A stretch of DNA of 64,000 bases from Clostridium sp. SM-530-WT-3G (GTDB taxonomy: Bacteria > Bacillota > Clostridia > Clostridiales > Clostridiaceae), in the NCBI RefSeq assembly GCF_012843905.1, contig NZ_JABAGC010000005.1, positions 59,911-123,910 on the forward strand, written 5' to 3'. This document shows positions 26,701-35,586 of the stretch, piece by piece. Position 1 is the stretch's first letter. Every line of letters begins with the position of its first letter. Made by a program: the position numbers and the translations under genes. The notes beneath the pieces are model-generated. The model saw only the letters and a list, made by a program, of their open reading frames with translations. It was not told the origin of the DNA and did not search any database.

Positions 26701-28620
26701 TTAAACAGAAAGTTCTTCCCACTTTTCATAAAGTCCTTCAATAACTTCTTGAATATTTTTAATTTCTTTGTTTACTCTTTCACTTTCAGATGGATTAGAA
26801 TAAATTTCTTCTTTGCATAAGTCTTCTTGAAGTTTTGCTAAGGCTTCTTCCTTCGTACTTATTTCATCTTCAAGAGATTTTATTTCTTTCTGTTTAGCTT
26901 TAGCTTCTTTTTCTAGTGCTTTTTTCTTTTTCTTTTCTTCGTTTATCTGAGTCTTAGTTTTTCCATTTGCGTGCTCTTCATATGCCTCAAAACGATGTGG
27001 ATTTTCTTTTTTTTCAGTGTAGTAGTTATAATTTCCAAGATATTCATGAACCCCATCTTCTTGAAGTTCAAGTATTCTATTTATTACTTTATTCAAGAAA
27101 TATCTATCATGGGATATAACTATTAACGTACCATCATAACTTAAAATAGCCTCTTCAAGTGCTTCTCTTGATGGAATGTCAAGGTGGTTAGTAGGTTCGT
27201 CTAAAAGAAGTAGGTTAGATTTTGAAAGCATAAGTTTTAATAAGTTAATTCTACACTTTTCTCCACCACTTAATTTATTTATTTCTTTAAATACATCATC
27301 ACCTTTGAATAAGAATGATCCAAGTACATTTCTAAGCTGAGTTGTAGTCATTTCAGGGAAATCATCCCATACTTCATCTATGATTGTTTTATCTAAATGA
27401 AGATTAGACTGTTCCTGGTCATAATATCCTACATTTACATTGGCACCTAGTACTTTTACACCTGAATCAGGTTTTAATTTGTCCATTATTATTTTGAAAA
27501 GAGTAGTCTTACCACGTCCATTTTCTCCGATTAAAGCTATTTTTTCACCTCTTTTTAAATCAAATGAAAGATTTGAGAATAGCTTCTTTTCACCATAAGA
27601 TTTAGCAAGTTTTTCAACATGAAGAACATCATATCCACTTTTTACTGAAGCTTCAAATTTGATTTTTGATGCTGACTTTTCTTCATCTGGTGCATCTAAA
27701 CGTTCCATCTTATCAAGCATTTTTTCTCTGCTTTCAGCTTTCTTTATACTTTTTTCACGATTAAAAGATCTGAATTTTTCAATAATAGCTTCTTGTCTTT
27801 TTATTTCTGCTTGCTGAAGATTATAAGCTTTTAATTTAGCGTCATGATCTTTTTTCATAAGTTCTAATGACTTTGTATAAGGTGCATTATAGCAATTTAC
27901 ATGACCATTAATAACTTGGAATGTGTAATTTGTAACAGAATCTAAGAAAAATCTATCATGGGAAATTACAATTACTGTACCCTTATATGTTTTTAAATAT
28001 TCTTCAAGCCATTCTATAGCATCTAAATCTAAATGGTTAGTAGGTTCGTCCAGTAATAGTATATCTGGTTTTAATAATAGTAATTTACAAAGAGCAACTC
28101 TTGTTTTCTGGCCACCACTTAATGTTGAAATTACTTTATTAAAATCTTCTTCAGTAAAACCCAATCCTTTTACAACACGTGATATTTCACCTTTATATGT
28201 ATAACCGCCTCTATTTTCATAAAGATCCTGAGCAGTTCCGTAGTCTTTTATTATTTTTTCATGATATGCTGCATTATTCACATCATATGGTTCATTCATT
28301 TTTAATTCTAAATCAGCAATTTTTTTTTCAAGTCTTTGAAGGTCATCAAAAACAGATAACATTTCATCATAAATAGTATTGTCTGAATCAAGTGCTAAAT
28401 GCTGAGAGAGATATCCTAAAGTCTTATTTTTATCTACGAATACTTCACCGCTATCTTGGGCAAGTTCCTTAGTTAAAATCTTAAATAATGTTGACTTACC
28501 TTCCCCATTGGAACCTATAATTCCAATTTTATCTCCTTCATTAATCGAAAATGTTACATCTTTTAGTACTTCAGTTACTCCGTAACTTTTACATATGTTT
28601 TTGCAACTTAAAACAATCAT
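26701..28620 (-). CDS. ABC-F family ATPase (YdiF/Uup-like)
   Basis: ABC-F proteins have two fused ATPase domains and no membrane part; known members act on the ribosome as translation factors or in antibiotic protection. The 639-residue protein has domain 1 with GSNGEGKST, LSGGQKTR and DEPTNHLD, a charged linker around residues 240-300, domain 2 with GENGRGKTT, LSGGEKCR and DEPTNHLD, and a C-terminal coiled coil (about 550-639) rich in K and E. This layout fits the housekeeping YdiF/Uup group more than the resistance classes. The ribosome-binding site GGAGGAT is just upstream of ATG 28620. It is a single-gene unit on this strand. Confidence 0.9.
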   Translation of the reverse strand: MIVLSCKNICKSYGVTEVLKDVTFSINEGDKIGIIGSNGEGKSTLFKILTKELAQDSGEVFVDKNKTLGYLSQHLALDSDNTIYDEMLSVFDDLQRLEKKIADLELKMNEPYDVNNAAYHEKIIKDYGTAQDLYENRGGYTYKGEISRVVKGLGFTEEDFNKVISTLSGGQKTRVALCKLLLLKPDILLLDEPTNHLDLDAIEWLEEYLKTYKGTVIVISHDRFFLDSVTNYTFQVINGHVNCYNAPYTKSLELMKKDHDAKLKAYNLQQAEIKRQEAIIEKFRSFNREKSIKKAESREKMLDKMERLDAPDEEKSASKIKFEASVKSGYDVLHVEKLAKSYGEKKLFSNLSFDLKRGEKIALIGENGRGKTTLFKIIMDKLKPDSGVKVLGANVNVGYYDQEQSNLHLDKTIIDEVWDDFPEMTTTQLRNVLGSFLFKGDDVFKEINKLSGGEKCRINLLKLMLSKSNLLLLDEPTNHLDIPSREALEEAILSYDGTLIVISHDRYFLNKVINRILELQEDGVHEYLGNYNYYTEKKENPHRFEAYEEHANGKTKTQINEEKKKKKALEKEAKAKQKEIKSLEDEISTKEEALAKLQEDLCKEEIYSNPSESERVNKEIKNIQEVIEGLYEKWEELSV

Positions 28621-28772
28621 TTTTATCCTCCATTAGTTTGTAATACGAAGATTTCTCTAATAATTATACTATTTTATTAATAGTATATCAATTTCAAGAA
28701 AAATACTTTATTTGGAATTTTACCGGTTTTGATTTATAATTATATTAAATGTGTGTGGAGGAGTATAAAATA

Positions 28773-29378
28773 GTGTACGGTAAGAAGATGAGGATTACTG
28801 CAAAGAAAGAATTAAAGGAAAAAGAACTATATATGGCTGGATATGAACTATTCTTAGACAAAGGGATAGAGAAAACATCTATAGGGGATATAGCAGAAAA
28901 AGCAGGAGTTGCTAAGGGAACGTTTTATTTATACTTTAAAGATAAATATGATTTATTAAATAAGTTAATTCTTAAAAAAAGTAATGATATAATCAGGGAA
29001 GCTTTGGAAAAAACAAATAGTATGGGAATAAGTGATTTTAAAAAGAGAACTTTATTATTTATAGATTATATAATAAATTTTCTTAAAGAGAATGAAAACC
29101 TTCTAAGGCTTATTAATAAAAATATGTCATGGGGACTTTATAGAAAAGCAATAATGAAACCTAAGGAATATGAAGAAGTAAAAAAAGTATTGGACGTTTT
29201 TGTGAGTAATCTTGTAAATGAAGGAATGGATAAAAATGAAGCTGAAATGACTTTATTCATGATTATAGAGCTTGTAGGAAGTGTATGTTTTACTACTATT
29301 ATATTTAAGGAACCAACAGATATAGATGGAATTAAACCAGTTTTATTAAAGAAGATATTAGCTATGATAAGCAAATAA
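28773..29378 (+). CDS. TetR-family transcriptional regulator
   Basis: The 201-residue protein has a TetR-type helix-turn-helix in residues about 10-60: AGYELFLDKGIEKTSIGDIA followed by EKAGVAKGTFYLYFKDKYDL. The C-terminal ligand domain is not informative. The start is taken as GTG 28773, 9 bases after GGAGGAG (28757-28763); ATG 28749 overlaps that site and ATG 28788 is a shorter option. The gene is divergent from the ABC-F gene with about 150 bases between them, so the two might share a control region. A terminator follows. Confidence 0.9.
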   Translation: MYGKKMRITAKKELKEKELYMAGYELFLDKGIEKTSIGDIAEKAGVAKGTFYLYFKDKYDLLNKLILKKSNDIIREALEKTNSMGISDFKKRTLLFIDYIINFLKENENLLRLINKNMSWGLYRKAIMKPKEYEEVKKVLDVFVSNLVNEGMDKNEAEMTLFMIIELVGSVCFTTIIFKEPTDIDGIKPVLLKKILAMISK

Positions 29379-29392
29379 ATAATTATAAGGAA

Positions 29393-29435
29393 AACAGATA
29401 GATTATGGTATAAAATACAAGTCTATCTGTTTTTT
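29393..29435 (+). terminator. Terminator of the TetR gene
   Basis: AACAGATAGA (29393-29402) pairs with TCTATCTGTT (29422-29431), followed by T. The next gene downstream is convergent. Confidence 0.82.
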
Positions 29436-29462
29436 ATTTTAAATTGTTTTTGAAAAAATTAA

Positions 29463-30104
29463 TTAAAGTTCCTCATTATTTCTTTGTTTTTCTCCATCTT
29501 TTACAAGAATATAGCCTAAAGGAGGTGAGGAATTGTAAAAACCTATTATATATATAGTTATAAATATATTTTTTGTTAAATTTACATCACTTATATATTT
29601 ATTAAAATTACCATCAGAAGAAGAAACAATAAAATCATATATTCCAGGAGATATTGGATAATAATTATTAGTGCCTAAGTATGAAACCTGATTGAATAAA
29701 ACAATATCATTTGGGAGACTAAGTGACAAAAGTGGTGCAGTAGGTGAGAGGTTTATAAATCTTATAAATGAGAGTAATGGATTACTTTCAGGAATACGAG
29801 AATCATCTATGGTAAAATATCCAATTTGGTCATTTTGACGAGTTACAGCAACAGTCATAATACTATTAGGAGTAATATCTGCAGAATCTGAAAAAAGTTC
29901 CTTATCCATTGTACCAGTTTTGTATATTTTGACATTATATGTTCCAGGAGCGACTGAAATATAATCTGTTATTTTTCCAAAAGGAAGATTTGAATAAACT
30001 AGTTTTCCATTAGCATATATATCAACATTTGGAGCATCAGGTATAGCATGAAGAAAACGCACTTTACCATCTACTCTTGGGAGGGAATCTCTAAACATAT
30101 ACAT
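29463..30104 (-). CDS. DUF4397 domain protein
   Basis: The 213-residue protein contains the DUF4397 fold, apparently in two halves: GKVRFLHAIPDAPNVDIYAN followed by LPFGKITDYISVAPGTYNV, and then LLSFIRFINLSPTAPLLSLS with YYPISPGIYDFIV. DUF4397 domains are Ig-like and usually extracytoplasmic, but this one has no signal peptide. AGGTGATTTTT precedes ATG 30104 and overlaps the stop codon of the upstream gene (30114), so the two genes are translationally linked. Function is unknown; spore-envelope location is a guess. Confidence 0.8.
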   Translation of the reverse strand: MYMFRDSLPRVDGKVRFLHAIPDAPNVDIYANGKLVYSNLPFGKITDYISVAPGTYNVKIYKTGTMDKELFSDSADITPNSIMTVAVTRQNDQIGYFTIDDSRIPESNPLLSFIRFINLSPTAPLLSLSLPNDIVLFNQVSYLGTNNYYPISPGIYDFIVSSSDGNFNKYISDVNLTKNIFITIYIIGFYNSSPPLGYILVKDGEKQRNNEEL

Positions 30105-30113
30105 AAAAATCAC

Positions 30114-30578
30114 CTACTTTTTATTATGATATAGTAATGTTAATTTTATTAGTCTCTTAGTAATTACTTGAGATATGGGATCAGGAACTCCATATTTAGT
30201 AAAGGTCTCATAAAGCCCTGGATTTTTTAATTGAATTTCTGAATAAATTTCATCTACATCATCTGAATTTTTATAGGGTTCAAGGTTTTCTTCAAAATCT
30301 AAATCTAATTCTCGTAAAATATCAAAGGTGGTAGGCATTCTATTTTTACTTTTGTCAAAATCTTTTGTGTTTTTTTTCTCACAATCCTTTGAAGTACTAT
30401 AATAGCAATATAGTTCAGAATTTTCTGTCTCATCAGGATATAATTCTACAAAATTATTATCATTTTGACTATTAGGATTATCTCTGAAAATACTCCTATC
30501 AAATGATGGAGGAGTAAAGTAGAAGTCTGAATTATTTTTCGAGTTAACTTCAGACATATATTTTTCATCTGGTCTCAT
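30114..30578 (-). CDS. Hypothetical protein paired with the DUF4397 gene
   Basis: I do not recognise this 154-residue protein. The first two thirds are polar, low in hydrophobics and rich in D, E, N and S (for example KDCEKKNTKDFDKSKNRMPT). The last 45 residues look folded (NPGLYETFTKYGVPDPISQV, then KRLIKLTLLYHNKK). There is no signal peptide or membrane helix. AAGGAGG lies 8 bases before ATG 30578. It is the first gene of a two-gene unit with the DUF4397 protein, suggesting the products act together. Confidence 0.7.
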   Translation of the reverse strand: MRPDEKYMSEVNSKNNSDFYFTPPSFDRSIFRDNPNSQNDNNFVELYPDETENSELYCYYSTSKDCEKKNTKDFDKSKNRMPTTFDILRELDLDFEENLEPYKNSDDVDEIYSEIQLKNPGLYETFTKYGVPDPISQVITKRLIKLTLLYHNKK

Positions 30579-30772
30579 TTGGCAACCTCCTTGTTATAAA
30601 AATTAAGAATATTTTTCAAAATGTGTGATATTTACTTTATATAATATGAAATTTTAAATTTATATAGTACACAGGTTTTTTATATACATCTAATATTTCT
30701 ATTTCCTATATGAATTTGCTTAATGCACATAATTATATAACAAGAATATTATATAATTGGAGGAGATGCATT

Positions 30773-32080
30773 ATGAGGATAAAAAGCAAAAAGAACATTA
30801 AAGATTTATTTATTGGCTTAGATGAAAAAGTGTGTGACTGTAATGGGAAATGCATAGATGGAATAAACTTTGATAATGCGGCTACAACTCCACCTATTAA
30901 ATCAAGTATTGATTATATTGAAAAATTGAGCAATACCTATGCATCAATAGGAAGAGGAACAGGTCAGAAGGCAGAAATAACTACTAACTTGTATCATCAA
31001 TCAAAAGATTATATTATGGACTTTTTTAAAGTACGTAACAAGGATAAATATGTGGTTATATATGTAAATAATACAACCGAGGCAATAAATAAACTAGCTA
31101 GGACATTAATTAAAAAGGAAAATGAAATTGTTATATCTTCAAGAATGGAACATCACTCAAATGATCTTCCATGGAGGAATAGAGGAAAGGTTGATTATAT
31201 TGAAATTGATAGAAATGGTAGATTAAAAATAGATGAATTAGAGGAAAAACTCATAAAAAATAAGGGGAAGGTTCAATATGTTTCTTTAAGTGGCGCATCT
31301 AATGTAACAGGGTATATTAATGATATGCATTATATTGCAAAAATAGTTCATAAATATGGAGCAAAACTTATTGTTGATGGAGCACAACTTGTACCTCATA
31401 GAAGGGTAAGCATTAGTGGAAAATCAGAAGATGAGGATATTGATTTCTTAGTATTTTCATCACATAAGGTATATTCGCCCTTTGGAATTGGTGTAATAAT
31501 AGGATTAAAAGAGGAATTTAAAGTTGCAGACCCAGATTATGTAGGTGGAGGAACAGTTGATTTAGTATTAGATAATGAAGTTACTTATCTTGATCCTCCT
31601 GATAAAGATGAACCAGGTACACCAAATTTTTTAGGGGTTATGGCACTTATAAATTCATTAACTGTATTAAATACAATAGGATTTGATTATATTGAAAAGC
31701 AGGAAAATAATTTATTAAGATATATAGTAGATGGATTAAAAGCAATTCCTAAAATAATAAATTACGGAGATAATGAAAATATTGATGATAGACTTGGAAT
31801 TACAACATTTAATATTGAAAACATGTATCATCGTGATGTGGCGTGTATTCTTGCACAGAAAAGAGGAATTTCTGTAAGACATGGATGGTTTTGTGCGCAT
31901 CCATATTGTAGAAGACTTATGAATGTAACAGAAGAGGAAGCAAAAGAATTTTTAGAGAATCCCAATAAAAAAATGCTTGGAATGGTACGTGTGAGTTTTG
32001 CACCATATAATTTATTGAGAGAAGTAGATGTATTTTTAAATGCAATAGAAGATATTTCAAAGGGAATATTGAAGAATTAA
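30773..32080 (+). CDS. Cysteine desulfurase-like class V aminotransferase
   Basis: The 435-residue PLP enzyme has the class V fold: FDNAATTPP near the N-terminus, HHSNDLPWR, the PLP-Asp region LIVDGAQLVPHRRV, and the Schiff-base lysine in FSSHKVYSPFGIG. A possible catalytic cysteine is in GWFCAHPYCRRLM. It also has an extra N-terminal CDCNGKCIDG segment, unusual for SufS/NifS. AATTGGAGGAG points to ATG 30773; the upstream start at 30710 has no site. It stands alone, without isc/suf genes, so the substrate may differ from cysteine. Confidence 0.82.
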   Translation: MRIKSKKNIKDLFIGLDEKVCDCNGKCIDGINFDNAATTPPIKSSIDYIEKLSNTYASIGRGTGQKAEITTNLYHQSKDYIMDFFKVRNKDKYVVIYVNNTTEAINKLARTLIKKENEIVISSRMEHHSNDLPWRNRGKVDYIEIDRNGRLKIDELEEKLIKNKGKVQYVSLSGASNVTGYINDMHYIAKIVHKYGAKLIVDGAQLVPHRRVSISGKSEDEDIDFLVFSSHKVYSPFGIGVIIGLKEEFKVADPDYVGGGTVDLVLDNEVTYLDPPDKDEPGTPNFLGVMALINSLTVLNTIGFDYIEKQENNLLRYIVDGLKAIPKIINYGDNENIDDRLGITTFNIENMYHRDVACILAQKRGISVRHGWFCAHPYCRRLMNVTEEEAKEFLENPNKKMLGMVRVSFAPYNLLREVDVFLNAIEDISKGILKN

Positions 32081-32136
32081 AAAAAGAATGAAGAAGAAAG
32101 CATTAGTGATAATCTTTCAATCTTCATTCTTTTTTA
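32081..32136. terminator. Bidirectional terminator, desulfurase-like gene / pfk
   Basis: AAAAGAATGAAGA pairs with TCTTCATTCTTTT (32121-32133), with an inner GAAAG/CTTTC stem. T-runs flank it on both strands between convergent genes. Confidence 0.85.
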
Positions 32137-32143
32137 TATGTAA

Positions 32144-33364
32144 TTAGTGTTTATTAAATACAGTATATTTTGGAAGGTTTCCTTCGAATTTTAAGTTTGG
32201 AAGGTCTTTTATAAGTGGCTCAAAGTATGAATAAGCTTCTTCAGTAACAAAATTTCCTTCTTCATTAATCCATTCTTTAGGGAAGTAGCTTACATTGTTT
32301 GCAACTTTATCTGCTTCAATTAATCCATAGTGAACAGTATAAGGAGAATTAGAAATTCTTTCTATAGTAACCATTTTACCAGTTTCTCCATTTGCAGCAT
32401 ATTTAAGAGCAGCTTTACCAGCTTCATAAGCTTCTGTAAGATCTGTATAAGAAGCACAATGCATTGCACATCTTTGTAATACACCTAATTCTAAAGCCTT
32501 TACTCTTTTTGTGATTCCAGACTCAATTATAAGCATCCTTAAATAATGTGATACTCCACCTAATTGTGCATGACCAAAAGTATCTTGAGATGAACTTTCA
32601 AGTTCAGAAATAAAACGTCCATCTTTATCTCTTAGTCCTTCAGATGCAACAATATATACTTTATTATTTTCTTCAAATCTTTTTCTAACATCATTTAAGA
32701 ACTTATCTTTATCAAATGCTGTTTCAGGAAGATATATAAAATCAGCAACTGGTTTATCATTTACTCTTGCTATACAAGCAGATGCAGCAAGCCATCCAGT
32801 ATCTCTTCCCATTGTTTCTAAAATGAATATACCATTATTTATGTAAACAGATGCATCTAAATATGTTTCAATTGCAGTTGTTCCTATAAATTTTGCTGCA
32901 CTTCCGAATCCAGGAGTATGATCTGTATACATTAAATCATTATCTATAGTTTTTGGTATTCCTATAAACTTTATATCAATATTATTAAGTTCTGCATATT
33001 TTGAAAGCTTAGCAGTAGTGTCCATTGAATCATTACCACCAACATAGAAGAAAGCTTTAATATCGTGAGATTTAAGGATATCAATTAATTTTTCATATTC
33101 TTCTAATGATGAATTTATATCTTTTAATTTATATCTGCATGATCCTAAACCAGAAGATGGAGTGAATCTAAAAGTATTTATTTCTTCATCAGATTTTTCA
33201 GAAAGATTAATTATATTGCCGTTTAAAATACCTTCAATACCATTTAATCCACCATAAACATTATCAAAAGCTCCTAATTCTTTATTTGCATGTAAAAGCC
33301 CTACTACACTAGAATTAATAACTGAAGTTGGTCCTCCAGATTGAGCTATAATACAATTTGCCAT
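32144..33364 (-). CDS. 6-phosphofructokinase, PPi-dependent type
   Basis: The enzyme phosphorylates fructose 6-phosphate, and in related clostridia also sedoheptulose 7-phosphate. The 406-residue protein has QSGGPTSVINSS at the N-terminus, GGNDSMDT (109-116) and PKTIDND (137-143). Asp in the first motif and Lys in the second, in place of the Gly-Gly pair of ATP enzymes, are the established marks of pyrophosphate as phosphate donor. MGRDTGWLAA follows. AAGGAGGAAG precedes ATG 33364. The window also has a membrane pyrophosphatase, so PPi use in this organism is plausible. PPi preference is inferred from residues only. Confidence 0.88.
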   Translation of the reverse strand: MANCIIAQSGGPTSVINSSVVGLLHANKELGAFDNVYGGLNGIEGILNGNIINLSEKSDEEINTFRFTPSSGLGSCRYKLKDINSSLEEYEKLIDILKSHDIKAFFYVGGNDSMDTTAKLSKYAELNNIDIKFIGIPKTIDNDLMYTDHTPGFGSAAKFIGTTAIETYLDASVYINNGIFILETMGRDTGWLAASACIARVNDKPVADFIYLPETAFDKDKFLNDVRKRFEENNKVYIVASEGLRDKDGRFISELESSSQDTFGHAQLGGVSHYLRMLIIESGITKRVKALELGVLQRCAMHCASYTDLTEAYEAGKAALKYAANGETGKMVTIERISNSPYTVHYGLIEADKVANNVSYFPKEWINEEGNFVTEEAYSYFEPLIKDLPNLKFEGNLPKYTVFNKH

Positions 33365-33421
33365 TAAACTTCCTCCTTATGATACACTATTAAACTAAAT
33401 ATTATACTCTATATAAAAAAA

Positions 33422-33450
33422 ATTATACTCTATTTATTAATATACAACAA
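33422..33450 (-). promoter_or_regulatory. Promoter of the phosphofructokinase gene
   Basis: On the minus strand TTGTTG (33445-33450) and TATAAT (33422-33427) are 17 bases apart. A second copy of the -10 block (ATTATACTCTAT, 33401-33412 and 33422-33433) lies exactly 21 bases nearer the gene. The rest of the interval 33365-33670 shows no gene, and no yybP-ykoY manganese riboswitch. Confidence 0.6.
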
Positions 33451-33670
33451 AAAGTATATTAAATAAAGTTTTTTTCAAAAATAAATGATAGTTGAATAAA
33501 TGTAAATGATTAATTAAATACCTCATGTGGAAAATTATATTGGAATGAATAAAAGAATGGTTAAGTTAATATAGTAATAATATGTTAGGTGTAAGTGATT
33601 AAGCTAAGTAATGTATTAAAGACTAAATTTAGTAATTATAAATTTAACTACATTAAAGGGGAAAATGTTT

Positions 33671-34222
33671 ATGGTATTATCATATGTTTTTATTATTGGT
33701 ACAGCATTAGCTATGGATGCATTTGGTGTAGCACTTGGAATAGGTCTTAATCCGATTTTGAAGAGGAGACATAAAATGAAATTTGTAGCATCATTCTCTT
33801 TTTTTCAATTTTTGTTTACATTTATGGGTGGAAATATGGGACATCTCTTTGATGTTTATATAGCTGACATACCCTCTCTTGCAGGAGGAATTATTATGGG
33901 AATCGTCGGTGTTCTTATGATAATTGATGGTCTTGAAGAAAAAGAAAATAAGATGCTTATAAAAAATAGTGCATGCCTTATCCTTGGAATATCAGTAAGT
34001 ATTGATGCATTAGTAATAGGCTTTACTACATTTCATAAGCTTTCTAATATATCAGTATTATTTATTTATTCTTTGATTATAGGATTAATAACAGTGTTAT
34101 TTACTAATTGTGCTTTTATTATGGGCAAGTATATAAAAAAAATTGATTTTATAGCTAAATACGCTAATTTTTTTGGTGGAGGAGCGTTAATAATTTTTGG
34201 ATTGAAAATGATATTCTTATAA
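33671..34222 (+). CDS. mntP: Manganese efflux pump MntP
   Basis: MntP (formerly YebN) exports Mn2+ and prevents its toxicity. The 183-residue protein has six hydrophobic helices in two repeats, each with an aspartate-containing block: TALAMDAFGVALGIG in the first half and GISVSIDALVIGF in the second. AAGGGG sits 9 bases before ATG 33671 and only 3 before ATG 33665, so I prefer the former. The gene is followed by a Fur-family regulator and convergent metal ABC genes, forming a metal-homeostasis neighbourhood. Confidence 0.88.
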   Translation: MVLSYVFIIGTALAMDAFGVALGIGLNPILKRRHKMKFVASFSFFQFLFTFMGGNMGHLFDVYIADIPSLAGGIIMGIVGVLMIIDGLEEKENKMLIKNSACLILGISVSIDALVIGFTTFHKLSNISVLFIYSLIIGLITVLFTNCAFIMGKYIKKIDFIAKYANFFGGGALIIFGLKMIFL

Positions 34223-34230
34223 TTAATTAG

Positions 34231-34265
34231 TAAGATATTATGCTATAATAATAGATAATATCTTA
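34231..34265 (+). promoter_or_regulatory. Nested inverted repeat upstream of the Fur-family gene
   Basis: TAAGATATTAT (34231-34241) and ATAATATCTTA (34255-34265) are perfect inverted copies around a core (CTATAATAATAG) that is itself nearly palindromic and holds a TATAAT. It could be an autoregulatory operator or the mntP terminator; the lack of a T-run favours the first. Confidence 0.5.
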
Positions 34266-34288
34266 TGTAGTAGTTAGGGGATATACAA

Positions 34289-34711
34289 ATGGAATCTAAA
34301 GAATTTCTAAAAATGAAAAATATTAAGATTACTAAGGGAAGAATTGAGATTTTAAGTATACTTAAAAATTCAGAAAGCAGTTTGAGTGCGGAAAAGATAT
34401 ATCAGATTTTTAGAGAGAAAAATGAAGATATTAATTTGAGTACAGTTTATAGAACATTAGAGCTTTTTGTAGAAAAGGAAATAATAGAAAGAATAACTCT
34501 TAATGATGGTGTTTTTTCATATAGATTAAAAAAGCAGAATCATAGACATCATTTAAAATGTGATATATGCCACAAAGAAATAGAAATACCTTGTCCTATG
34601 AGTCAGATAGAAGAAATAGTGCAAAATGAAACAGGTTTTACATTAACTCAACATGATTTAGTGTTAAAAGGAGTTTGTAAAGAATGTAAAAAAAGGAAAA
34701 AGAATAAGTAA
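34289..34711 (+). CDS. Fur-family metal-responsive repressor
   Basis: The 140-residue protein has the Fur fold: N-terminal winged helix with INLSTVYRTLELFVEKEI (about 50-68) and a C-terminal metal/dimer domain with NHRHHLKCDIC (about 89-99) and CKEC (about 132-135), the two CxxC motifs of the structural zinc site. The sequence does not tell Zur, PerR, Mur or Fur apart. Its convergent neighbours are a zinc/manganese-type ABC permease and ATPase, and mntP is upstream, which points to zinc or manganese. GTTAGGGGATA precedes ATG 34289. Confidence 0.88.
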   Translation: MESKEFLKMKNIKITKGRIEILSILKNSESSLSAEKIYQIFREKNEDINLSTVYRTLELFVEKEIIERITLNDGVFSYRLKKQNHRHHLKCDICHKEIEIPCPMSQIEEIVQNETGFTLTQHDLVLKGVCKECKKRKKNK

Positions 34712-34737
34712 AATATACTTGTTCTTTTTCCTTTTTA
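34688..34737. terminator. Bidirectional terminator fur-like / metal ABC permease
   Basis: AAAAAGGAAAAAGAATAAGTA pairs with TACTTGTTCTTTTTCC and following T, with one mismatch; the stem overlaps the last codons of the Fur-family gene. Confidence 0.75.
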
Positions 34738-34766
34738 AATTACTTAATAAATATATGATTATATGT

Positions 34767-35567
34767 TTACACTTCTTTGTGAAAAATATTCTTAAAAATT
34801 AACGTTAATAATAAGAATATAACTGATGTTAATGCAATTGTTCCACCTGGAGCACTATTTATATAATAAGATAAAATAAGACCAATCATTACATCTAACA
34901 TACCAAAAATTAATGAAAAGACTAAGGTCTTATTAAATCCTTTTTTTAGCTGCATTGCAGTTGCAACAGGAACAACCATTATTGAAGAAACAACTAATAT
35001 TCCCATAACTCTTATAGAGATAGAAATTGTTGCGGCAACTAACAATGTGAATATATAATTTATTAATTTTATATTGATTCCAGCTGTTTTAGCACCTGCT
35101 TCATCGAAAGTTATATATACTAATTTATTATATAAAAGAATTAAACAAACTATACATATTAAACCAACAATTGCAATTAAATAGATATCTTGTCTTGAAA
35201 CAGTAAGTATGCTTCCGAATAAGAATGAATCTACTTTTGCAGAAGCTTTTCCGCTACTTATAAGTATTATTGCAAGCCCTAAGCTTAAAGTAAGAACTAT
35301 GGACATTACAAGTTCAGCATATTTTTTATAGTAGCTTCGTAAATATTCAATTACTACTGCACATATGCTTGTAAAGATAAATGAAGTAATAATTGGATTA
35401 GTACCAGCAACAAGTCCTATAGCAACACCGGCAAAGGAAGAATGGGATAATGTATCACCAATCATTGAATGACGTCTGAGTACTATGAAAAGTCCAATAA
35501 AGGGACATAAAATTGAAACTATGAAACCTGCCATAAAGGCATTTTGCATAAAACTTAATTCAAACAT
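34767..35567 (-). CDS. Zinc/manganese ABC transporter permease (ZnuB-like)
   Basis: This 266-residue membrane protein of the ABC-3 family has about seven to eight helices. The family patterns are FIVLRRHSMIGDTLSHSSFA near the N-terminus and AATISISIRVMGILVVSSIM with VPVATAMQL in the second half. It forms the channel for zinc or manganese uptake with the ATPase upstream (gap of 19 bases). No substrate-binding lipoprotein gene follows or precedes it in the window. A ribosome-binding site (AAAGGT) is 6 bases upstream of ATG 35567. Confidence 0.9.
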   Translation of the reverse strand: MFELSFMQNAFMAGFIVSILCPFIGLFIVLRRHSMIGDTLSHSSFAGVAIGLVAGTNPIITSFIFTSICAVVIEYLRSYYKKYAELVMSIVLTLSLGLAIILISSGKASAKVDSFLFGSILTVSRQDIYLIAIVGLICIVCLILLYNKLVYITFDEAGAKTAGINIKLINYIFTLLVAATISISIRVMGILVVSSIMVVPVATAMQLKKGFNKTLVFSLIFGMLDVMIGLILSYYINSAPGGTIALTSVIFLLLTLIFKNIFHKEV

Positions 35568-35586
35568 ATTATTACCTTTCTATAAA

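Noticed and set aside
33480..33670. Possible manganese (yybP-ykoY) riboswitch before mntP
   Set aside because: The conserved core of that riboswitch is not present; the stretch is plain AT-rich leader.
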